Of a stretch of DNA of 25,910 bases, positions 7,620 to 13,612 are shown piece by piece. Numbering within the stretch: position 1 is the stretch's first letter; each line of letters begins with the position of its first letter. The position numbers were made by a program, and so were the translations under genes. The stretch is from NCBI GenBank assembly GCA_900547975.1, contig URIX01000022.1, forward strand, positions 1-25,910. The letters run 5' to 3'. The notes under the pieces are model-generated. The model was not told the DNA's origin and did no database searches. It was given only the letters and a program-made list of their open reading frames with translations. Origin of the DNA: an uncultured Eubacteriales bacterium (GTDB taxonomy: Bacteria > Bacillota > Clostridia > Christensenellales > CAG-917).

Positions 7620-8951
7620 ATGGCACTTTTTGAAAGTTTATCCGACAGAATGAACCATATTTTTTCCAAACTTCGCAACAAAGGCAAGTTGACGGAATTG
7701 GAAATCAAGCAAGCGATGCGTGAAATTCGCGTGGCTTTGCTCGAAGCGGACGTAAACTACAACGTCGTAAAGGATTTTACGACAAAAGTGAGCGAAAAGG
7801 CTCTCGGCGAGGATATTCTCAAATCCTTGACCCCTGCGCAACAAATCGTCAAAATCGTCAACGAGGAACTTTGCGCCCTGATGGGCAGTACGCATCAGAA
7901 ACTTGCCGTAAGCGACAAACAACCCACGATTTACATGATGTGCGGTTTGCAAGGCGCGGGCAAGACGACGATGTGCGGCAAACTTGCGACGTATCTTAAA
8001 AAGCAAAACAAAAAGGTACTTTTGGTTGCGGGGGATATATACAGACCTGCGGCAATCCAACAACTTCACGTCGTTGCGAAAAAGGCTAACACCGAATGTT
8101 TCGATATGGGGCAGGTCGATCCCGTGAAGATTGCAAAGGCAGGCGTCGAATACGCGCTCAAAAACGGCTACGACACGATGATTATCGACACGGCGGGACG
8201 CTTGCATATCGACGAAAACCTTATGCAAGAGTTGATAAACGTCAAAAACGCCGTCAGCCCCACCGAAATTTTGCTTGTGGTTGACAGTATGACGGGTCAA
8301 GACGCAGTCACCGTTGCGGATACTTTCAACAAAAAACTCGACATCACCGGCGTGATTATGACCAAACTCGACGGCGACACGAGGGGCGGCGCGGCACTTT
8401 CCATAAAAGCAGTGACGGGCAAACCAATCAAATTCAACGGTACGGGCGAGAAGATGGAAGACCTCGAACCTTTCCATCCCGAACGTATGGCGTCGAGAAT
8501 CCTCGGTATGGGCGACGTGCTTACGCTCATCGAGAAAGCCGAAGCCGCGATTTCGCAAGAAGAAGCGGTGAAACTTCAAAAGAAACTCAAAGAAAATTCT
8601 TTTGACCTCGAGGACTACTTGCAACAACTCGACAGTATGAAGAAGATGGGCAATCTTCAAGATATGATGTCGATGATACCGGGCTTTTCGGGCAAACTCA
8701 AACAAGGGGCGCAAATCGATGAAAAGCAGATTGCAAGGACGAAAGCAATCATTCAATCGATGACGCCCAAAGAGAGAAGAAATCCCGAAATCATCAAAGC
8801 GTCGCAAAAGAAACGCATATCCAAAGGAAGCGGAACTTCCATTCAAGAAGTCAATCAACTGCTCAAACAGTTTGAAATGACGAAGGATATGATGGCAAGA
8901 ATGCAAAAGGGCGGACTTAAAGGTTTGAGAGGACTTAAAGGCTTGTTCTGA
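7620..8951 (+). CDS. ffh: Signal recognition particle protein Ffh
   Basis: Ffh is the GTPase subunit of SRP; it binds signal peptides and 4.5S/scRNA. The 443-aa product has an N domain (about 1-95), a G domain with GLQGAGKTT (about 108), DIYRPAAIQQL, DTAGRLHID (about 190) and TKLDGDTRGGAALS (about 247), then a methionine-rich M domain (about 300-440) with MMSMIPGF and the RNA-binding RRNPEIIKASQKKRISKGSG helix-turn-helix. Length matches the family. The start ATG follows GGAGG and abuts ylxM. The SRP RNA gene itself was not found in the window. Confidence 0.98.
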   Translation: MALFESLSDRMNHIFSKLRNKGKLTELEIKQAMREIRVALLEADVNYNVVKDFTTKVSEKALGEDILKSLTPAQQIVKIVNEELCALMGSTHQKLAVSDKQPTIYMMCGLQGAGKTTMCGKLATYLKKQNKKVLLVAGDIYRPAAIQQLHVVAKKANTECFDMGQVDPVKIAKAGVEYALKNGYDTMIIDTAGRLHIDENLMQELINVKNAVSPTEILLVVDSMTGQDAVTVADTFNKKLDITGVIMTKLDGDTRGGAALSIKAVTGKPIKFNGTGEKMEDLEPFHPERMASRILGMGDVLTLIEKAEAAISQEEAVKLQKKLKENSFDLEDYLQQLDSMKKMGNLQDMMSMIPGFSGKLKQGAQIDEKQIARTKAIIQSMTPKERRNPEIIKASQKKRISKGSGTSIQEVNQLLKQFEMTKDMMARMQKGGLKGLRGLKGLF

Positions 8952-9037
8952 TAAAAACCGCACGAAGTATTCTAAAAATCGCAAAAATATAGAAATATAT
9001 CAATAAAAATCTTATCACAAATGGAGGATTAACTATT

Positions 9038-9286
9038 ATGGTTAAACTTAGACTCACCAGAATGGGCGCAACAAAAGCACCTTTCTATCGTATCGTTGCA
9101 ATGGATTCTCGCAAAGCAAGAGACGGCAAATATATCGACCAAATCGGTATCTATAACCCCGTTTCCGAACCCAAGCAAATCGTCATCGACGCCGACAAAG
9201 CAAAAGAATGGCTCGCAAAAGGCGCACAACCCACCGATACGGTTATGGGCTTGCTCGTTTCTCAAGGCATCGTCGAGAAGAAGTAA
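9038..9286 (+). CDS. rpsP: 30S ribosomal protein S16
   Basis: S16 is a small-subunit assembly protein. The 82-aa sequence begins MVKLRLTRMGATKAPFYRIV and contains DSRKARDGKYID and GIYNPV, all diagnostic. Strong ribosome site GGAGG before ATG 9038. The 86-bp gap from ffh is AT-rich; I see no convincing promoter or terminator in it. Followed at once by the KH-domain gene. Confidence 0.98.
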   Translation: MVKLRLTRMGATKAPFYRIVAMDSRKARDGKYIDQIGIYNPVSEPKQIVIDADKAKEWLAKGAQPTDTVMGLLVSQGIVEKK

Positions 9287-9298
9287 TTGGTGACGACA

Positions 9299-9538
9299 AT
9301 GATTGAACTGGTCGAATATCTTGTTTCCTCTCTCGTTCCCGACGGCGATTACACCGTTGAGCAAAGAGACGGAAACAATGCAAACGACATCGTTATCACG
9401 ATTGCAAAAAAGGACATCGGCAAGATTATCGGCAAGCAAGGCAGAATCGCAAAAGCAATCCGCACGCTCGTCAAATCCGCAAGTTCGAAGAGCAACGTGA
9501 GATACAATGTTGTCATCGAAGAAAAAGATGAAATCTGA
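9299..9538 (+). CDS. khpA: KH-domain RNA-binding protein KhpA (YlqC)
   Basis: KhpA is a small RNA-binding protein that in Gram-positives partners KhpB/Jag in RNA regulation and cell-envelope control. The 79-aa product has one KH domain with the GxxG-type loop IGKQGRIAKAIRTLV (about 44-58). Start choice is uncertain: TTG 9287 and GTG 9290 are in frame directly after the rpsP stop, but ATG 9299 gives the length and N-terminus usual for KhpA, though with only a weak GGTG ribosome site. The 3' end overlaps rimM by 11 nt. Position between rpsP and rimM is the same as in Bacillus (ylqC). Confidence 0.93.
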   Translation: MIELVEYLVSSLVPDGDYTVEQRDGNNANDIVITIAKKDIGKIIGKQGRIAKAIRTLVKSASSKSNVRYNVVIEEKDEI

Positions 9539-10031
9539 ATTGACAATAGGCAAGGTGCTTAAACCGCGCGGCTTGAAAGGGGAACTCAAAATAGAGATAT
9601 ATTCCTCCGATTCCGCACGGTTTTCCCGCCTTAAAAAACTCAAAATCGACGGAATCGAATACGCGGTGGAACACATCTCGCCCGAAGGCGCGGTGGGTTA
9701 CGTCACTCTTACGGGCATAGATACCGTCGAAAAAGCCGAACTTTTGAGAAATAAACTTATCACCGCAAACAGAAACGACCTTCCAAAACTTCCCGACGGC
9801 AAGTATTATATCGTAGATATGATAGGACTCGACGTCGTAGTGTCGGGTGAAGTTATCGGCGAGGTTTGCGACGTGTTGCAATACGGTTCGGCAGACGTAT
9901 ACGTTGTCAAAAACGGTCAGGAATCGCTCAGTTTTCCCGCAATCGGCAATTTGATTAAGCAAGTCGACCTCGAAAACGGCAAGATGGTTCTCGACGATAT
10001 GATTTTCCCGCGCGTGGTCGTGTACAACTGA
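9528..10031 (+). CDS. rimM: Ribosome maturation factor RimM
   Basis: RimM binds S19 and helps mature the 30S head. The 167-aa product has the N-terminal RimM barrel (TIGKVLKPRGLKGELKI, about 6-22) and a C-terminal PRC-barrel (about 95-165: YYIVDMIGLDVVVSGEVIG, ending MVLDDMIFPRVV). An in-frame ATG at 9507 would add seven lysine/serine-rich residues; ATG 9528 is preferred because MKSELTIGK matches the family. The start lies inside khpA (11-nt overlap), so translation is probably coupled. The stop is one base before trmD. Confidence 0.96.
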   Translation: MKSELTIGKVLKPRGLKGELKIEIYSSDSARFSRLKKLKIDGIEYAVEHISPEGAVGYVTLTGIDTVEKAELLRNKLITANRNDLPKLPDGKYYIVDMIGLDVVVSGEVIGEVCDVLQYGSADVYVVKNGQESLSFPAIGNLIKQVDLENGKMVLDDMIFPRVVVYN

Positions 10032-10032
10032 T

Positions 10033-10752
10033 ATGAAATTTGACGTATTGACGATATTTCCCGAATATTTTTCCGTTCTGAATCAAAGTCTTTTAGGCAA
10101 GGCTATCGATTCGGGCAAATTCGGCGTTGAAATAACGAATATACGCGATTTTTCACAGGATAAACACCTCAAAACCGACGATACGCCATATGGTGGCGGT
10201 GCAGGTATGGTTATGACACCCGACCCCATCGTAAGCGCAATCGAGTCGGTTGACCCGAATCACGAAGCGTGGCGCGTCTATATGTCGCCGAGAGGCACGA
10301 AACTCTGTCAAAAGAAGGTTGAAAGCCTTGCAAAAGAGGGCAGAATACTCATTCTTTGCGGCGATTACGAGGGCGTTGACCAACGCGCGCTCGACATCTG
10401 CATCGACGAGGAACTGTCCATAGGCGATTACGTGCTTACGGGCGGCGAATTGCCCGCGCTCGTGGTGATAAACACCGTTGCAAGATACATCGACGGCGTT
10501 TTAGGCTCGGACGAATCCACGAGCGAGGAAAGTTTTTCAAACGGACTTTTGGAATATCCGCAGTACACTCGCCCCGAAGTTTACAGAGGCAGAAGCGTAC
10601 CCGAAGTGTTGCTCGGCGGCAATCACAAGGATATTGCGAAGTGGCGAGAGGAAAAATCTCTCGAAATCACGATGAAAAACCGTCCCGACCTTTTCAAAGA
10701 TGCGGATTTGAAAGCGTATTTGCCCCAAAAGAAGAAAAAACACCGTCGATAA
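10033..10752 (+). CDS. trmD: tRNA (guanine-N1)-methyltransferase TrmD
   Basis: TrmD methylates G37 of tRNAs with a G at position 36 using S-adenosylmethionine, preventing frameshifts. The 239-aa product starts MKFDVLTIFPEYF, has TPYGGGAGMVM, the trefoil-knot cofactor region ILCGDYEGVDQRALD and IGDYVLTGGELPALVV, then YPQYTRP and LLGGNHKDIAKWR. Length is normal. The gap to rimM is a single base. The stop codon sits in the loop of a terminator hairpin (10743-10767), so the terminator arm also encodes the last codons. Confidence 0.98.
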   Translation: MKFDVLTIFPEYFSVLNQSLLGKAIDSGKFGVEITNIRDFSQDKHLKTDDTPYGGGAGMVMTPDPIVSAIESVDPNHEAWRVYMSPRGTKLCQKKVESLAKEGRILILCGDYEGVDQRALDICIDEELSIGDYVLTGGELPALVVINTVARYIDGVLGSDESTSEESFSNGLLEYPQYTRPEVYRGRSVPEVLLGGNHKDIAKWREEKSLEITMKNRPDLFKDADLKAYLPQKKKKHRR

Positions 10753-10767
10753 TCGGCGGCTTTTTTT
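10743..10767 (+). terminator. Intrinsic terminator overlapping the trmD stop
   Basis: CCGTCGA (10743-10749) pairs with TCGGCGG (10753-10759), including one U-G pair, around a TAA loop that is the trmD stop codon; then C and seven T's (10761-10767). A good Rho-independent terminator ending the ylxM-trmD unit. Confidence 0.85.
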
Positions 10768-10999
10768 GAAGTTTACAACAAAAACAATCAAAGCGAAAAC
10801 GCATTGTTTTGCGCTTTTCGTTTTGCGTTAAGAAATCGGCAAATCGATTGCGATTATAGTAAAATATGCCGATAGAATACCGATTTTGCCAAAAATAATC
10901 GTTTTATGCTAATAAATTTAAACTATTATAAATCGATTGCAACGTCAGTTGCGGTCGGCAACGACGATAACGAAATAATAGGCAAAAAAGAAGGACTCT
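10768..10999 (+). other. Intergenic leader before rbgA
   Basis: No gene seen. It contains an imperfect AT-rich inverted repeat (about 10788-10825), a direct repeat AAATCGATTGC (10841-10851 and 10930-10940) and a small hairpin GCAAC-GTCA-GTTGC (10939-10952). A promoter should lie here because a terminator closes trmD, but I could only find weak candidates such as TTGCGA (10848) with TAGAAT (10873), spaced 19 nt. Confidence 0.4.
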
Positions 11000-11857
11000 A
11001 TGAATATACAATGGTTTCCCGGTCATATGACGAAAGCGATAAGAATGATGGAGGACAATCTCCGTCTTGTCGACGCACTCATTTACGTCATCGACGCAAG
11101 AGCGGTTTATTCTTGCGACAATCCGCTTTTCAACAAACTTTTGCAAGGCAAAAAGGTGCTTTACGTTTTCAACAAGTGCGACCTCGTTGAAAAAAGCGAC
11201 CTCGATTTGTGGTGCAAGGAATTTGAAAAGCAGGGAAAACCGTACGTCAAGGCGATAGGCACGTCGGGGGATTGTTCGCAAATCGTTGCGGGACTCAAAC
11301 GCGTCGTTGCCGACAAAATCGAAAAATACGCGCAAAAAGGCGCAAATATATCCGTCAGAGCAATGGTTGTCGGCGTTCCCAACAGCGGAAAATCGACGAT
11401 AATTAACGCTATGGTGAAAAAGGCGAAAGCGGTGACCGGGGATAGACCCGGGGTAACGCGCGGCAAGCAATGGCTTTCCATCGACAACGTGGACTTTTTG
11501 GACACGCCGGGAACGCTTTGGGGCAAGTTCGAAGACCAAAAAGTCGCGCATCACCTTGCGTATATCGGCTCTATCAGAGAGGATATTCTCGACGTGAGCG
11601 AACTTGCGTTCGATTTTATCGGAGAAATGAAAACTCTTTATCCCGATTCTCTCAAAACCCGCTACAATCTCGACGTTTTGAGCGAGCAAACGATTGATAT
11701 TTTCGAGCAAATCGCTATGTCGCGCGGCTTCAAACTTAAAGGTAATCAACCCGATTACGAGCGCACGGCAAAGATGATAATCGACGAGTTCAGAAAAGGC
11801 AAACTCGGCAAAATTATGCTCGAAAAACCGAAAAAACTCACGCTTTCCGACAAATAA
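11000..11857 (+). CDS. rbgA: Ribosome biogenesis GTPase RbgA (YlqF)
   Basis: RbgA is a GTPase essential for late 50S subunit assembly in Bacillus. The 285-aa product begins MNIQWFPGHMTKA, a family hallmark, and shows the circularly permuted GTPase order: G4 NKCDL (about 57) comes before G1 GVPNSGKST (about 125) and G3 DTPGT (about 171). A helical C-terminal domain follows (about 190-285). ATG 11000 has the ribosome site GAAGGA. Next to rnhB, as in Bacillus, although here rplS lies downstream of yraN instead of before rbgA. Confidence 0.96.
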   Translation: MNIQWFPGHMTKAIRMMEDNLRLVDALIYVIDARAVYSCDNPLFNKLLQGKKVLYVFNKCDLVEKSDLDLWCKEFEKQGKPYVKAIGTSGDCSQIVAGLKRVVADKIEKYAQKGANISVRAMVVGVPNSGKSTIINAMVKKAKAVTGDRPGVTRGKQWLSIDNVDFLDTPGTLWGKFEDQKVAHHLAYIGSIREDILDVSELAFDFIGEMKTLYPDSLKTRYNLDVLSEQTIDIFEQIAMSRGFKLKGNQPDYERTAKMIIDEFRKGKLGKIMLEKPKKLTLSDK

Positions 11858-11935
11858 TCGAACATTAGACGCTCAATACACATTAGAAAAAACACATTAG
11901 AAAAGGCAATATAAAGGCAATACGAAGGAAAAATT

Positions 11936-12544
11936 ATGGTTGACCCGAAAGATTTGATGACGTACGAAAACCAACTGCGCGAAAAAGGTTATCGCTATAT
12001 CTGCGGTATCGATGAAGTGGGCAGAGGACCGCTTGCAGGCCCTGTGACTTGCACCGCCGTTATTATGGATTTGGACGACCTCATAGTCGGCGTGAACGAC
12101 AGCAAGAAAGTGAGCAAGGGCAAACGCGAAAAGTTGTTCGACGCGATACTGTCAAAAGCGATTGCGGTGAGTACGGTTTCCTATCCGCCCGAAAAAATCG
12201 ACGAAATGAACATATTGAACGCAACCAAAGCGTGTATGCGCGACGCAATAATGTCGCTTTCGGTAAAACCCGACGTGGTTATCGTCGACGCGCTTCAACT
12301 CGATATTCCGTACAAGACGTTCGGAATCATTCACGGCGACGCACTCTCGTATTCGATTGCCGCCGCTTCCATCGTCGCAAAGGTGACGAGAGACAGATAT
12401 ATGGAAGAAATGGCAAAAGTCTATCCCGAGTACGACTTCGACCATAATATGGGCTACGGCACGGCAAAGCATATCGCCGCGTTGAAAGAATACGGCGCAA
12501 CGCCTATTCATAGAAAATCCTTTATAGGAAACTTTGTGAAATGA
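11936..12544 (+). CDS. rnhB: Ribonuclease HII
   Basis: RNase HII nicks RNA-DNA hybrids and removes misincorporated ribonucleotides. The 202-aa protein has the catalytic motif GIDEVGRGPLAGPV (about 24-37; Asp and Glu bind metal), VNDSKKVS, the third acidic residue in VIVDAL, and IAAASIVAKVTRDR. Length is normal. Ribosome site GAAGGA precedes ATG 11936. The stop overlaps the yraN start (ATGA), so the two are translationally coupled. The 78-bp gap before it carries short direct repeats (ACACATTAGAAAA-like twice, AAGGCAATA twice). Confidence 0.97.
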   Translation: MVDPKDLMTYENQLREKGYRYICGIDEVGRGPLAGPVTCTAVIMDLDDLIVGVNDSKKVSKGKREKLFDAILSKAIAVSTVSYPPEKIDEMNILNATKACMRDAIMSLSVKPDVVIVDALQLDIPYKTFGIIHGDALSYSIAAASIVAKVTRDRYMEEMAKVYPEYDFDHNMGYGTAKHIAALKEYGATPIHRKSFIGNFVK

Positions 12545-13008
12545 ACACAAGATTCGCAGGCGACGTAGGCGAGAAAATCGCCGCCGATTACCTTGAAAAA
12601 GAAGGGTATAAAATCCTTGAGAACAACGCTAAATACTGCGATTGCGAGGTGGACTTGATTTGCGAGTGTTACACCGACGAAAACGGCAATCTAATCAAGC
12701 GAAATGCTAAAAACAAGTTCGTCGAAAAGGTTCATAAACTCTTGAAAATTCAGCCTCTCGAAAAGGGCGAAAGGACAATCGTTTTCGTGGAAGTCAAGAC
12801 GAGGTACGGCAAAGAGTTCGGCTCTGCGGAAGAAGCGGTGACGGCGTACAAGGCGGGAAGATATGTCACCGCCGCAAAGTCGTATTTGTCGCAAAAGCAC
12901 ATAAGCGCAACGAACGTACGATTCGACATCGTTGCAATCGACGACGATGGAATCCGCCATATCGAAAACGCCTTTTGCGCGAACGACGCAAAATATCCGC
13001 GCAAGTAA
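12541..13008 (+). CDS. yraN: YraN (UPF0102) family putative nuclease with insertion
   Basis: YraN proteins have a PD-(D/E)XK nuclease-like fold, sit beside rnhB in many bacteria, and have no firmly established role. The 155-aa product has the conserved N-terminus GDVGEKIAADYLEKEGYKIL, the first acidic motif CEVDLI (about 35-40) and VFVEVKTRYG (about 81-90; Glu84 and Lys86 as catalytic pair). Most members are about 115-125 aa with roughly nine residues between these motifs; here 41 residues intervene (about 41-81), a charged insertion of about 30 residues. Base and codon use look like the neighbours and the frame is intact. Start ATG overlaps the rnhB stop. Confidence 0.9.
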   Translation: MNTRFAGDVGEKIAADYLEKEGYKILENNAKYCDCEVDLICECYTDENGNLIKRNAKNKFVEKVHKLLKIQPLEKGERTIVFVEVKTRYGKEFGSAEEAVTAYKAGRYVTAAKSYLSQKHISATNVRFDIVAIDDDGIRHIENAFCANDAKYPRK

Positions 13009-13057
13009 CAGAAAAAGCGATACGCAATCGAAACGGCGCAAAAAACGTTGCGAAAAA

Positions 13058-13073
13058 CCGCACGAAAGTGCGG
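13058..13073 (-). terminator. GNRA-loop hairpin, terminator-like on the minus strand
   Basis: CCGCAC-GAAA-GTGCGG, a perfect 6-bp stem with a GAAA loop. On the minus strand it is followed by a T-run (AAAAA at 13053-13057 on the plus strand), so it resembles a terminator for minus-strand transcription, although no minus-strand gene lies here. On the plus strand no T-tract follows. Confidence 0.3.
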
Positions 13074-13140
13074 AAAATATGTGAAAATAAGGCAAAAATT
13101 CAAAAATTTGATTAAATGTCAAAATTTATTGTTTTTTTGC

Positions 13141-13169
13141 TTGTTTAATAAATTTATTTATGATAATAT
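13141..13169 (+). promoter_or_regulatory. Promoter of rplS
   Basis: TTGTTT (13141-13146), 17-nt spacer, TAATAT (13164-13169) in a very AT-rich stretch. An alternative reading uses TTGCTT at 13137 and GATAAT at 13162 with longer spacing. Either places the start near 13175, immediately before the leader hairpin. Confidence 0.6.
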
Positions 13170-13184
13170 AACACGCGTGACTCG

Positions 13185-13222
13185 GATGTTCCGCCGAACA
13201 AGAGACGCTTGTCGTGAACATC
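13185..13222 (+). promoter_or_regulatory. Candidate L19 (rplS) leader RNA hairpin
   Basis: An outer stem GATGTTC (13185-13191) / GAACATC (13216-13222) encloses an inner stem CGaACAAG (13195-13202) / CTTGTCG (13208-13214) with a bulged A and an AGACG loop. It lies between the promoter and the GGAGG site of rplS. Autoregulatory L19 leaders are known in Bacillota, so a binding site for L19 is plausible; I did not check it against the Rfam model. Confidence 0.5.
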
Positions 13223-13244
13223 GCGCAAATACAGGAGGTCAAAA

Positions 13245-13583
13245 ATGAACATTATCGACACAATCGAAAAAGAGGGTATGAAACAAAACTTGCCCGAAAT
13301 CGCAATCGGCGACACCGTCAGAGTGAACGTCAAAGTCGTTGAAGGTACGAGAGAACGTATCCAAACTTACGAGGGAATCGTCATTGCAAGAAAGAACGGC
13401 GGCATCCGCGAAACAATCGTTGTTCGTCGTATCGCGTGCGGCGTCGGCGTTGAAAGAACGTTCCCGCTTCATTCGCCCAAGATCGACAGCATTCAAGTCG
13501 TTCGTCACGGCAAAGTCAGACGCGCAAAACTCTATTACTTGAAAGAAAGAACCGGCAAAGCGGCAAAACTTAAAGAAGTCTAA
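13245..13583 (+). CDS. rplS: 50S ribosomal protein L19
   Basis: L19 sits at the 30S-50S interface. The 112-aa product shows the diagnostic GDTVRVNVKVVEG (about 24-36), RIQTYEGIVIARKNGG, ERTFPLHSPKIDSI and RRAKLYYLKERTGKAAK. Strong ribosome site AGGAGG before ATG 13245. It has its own promoter and a hairpin leader. In Bacillus rplS directly follows trmD; here rbgA, rnhB and yraN lie between. A membrane-protein gene begins 29 bp after the stop. Confidence 0.98.
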   Translation: MNIIDTIEKEGMKQNLPEIAIGDTVRVNVKVVEGTRERIQTYEGIVIARKNGGIRETIVVRRIACGVGVERTFPLHSPKIDSIQVVRHGKVRRAKLYYLKERTGKAAKLKEV

Positions 13584-13612
13584 TCGCTTGCTTGATTTTT
13601 TAGAGGATCACA

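Noticed and set aside
10906..11190. 94-aa frame overlapping the rbgA start
   Set aside because: It lies mostly inside rbgA in another frame, with no family resemblance and no ribosome site.
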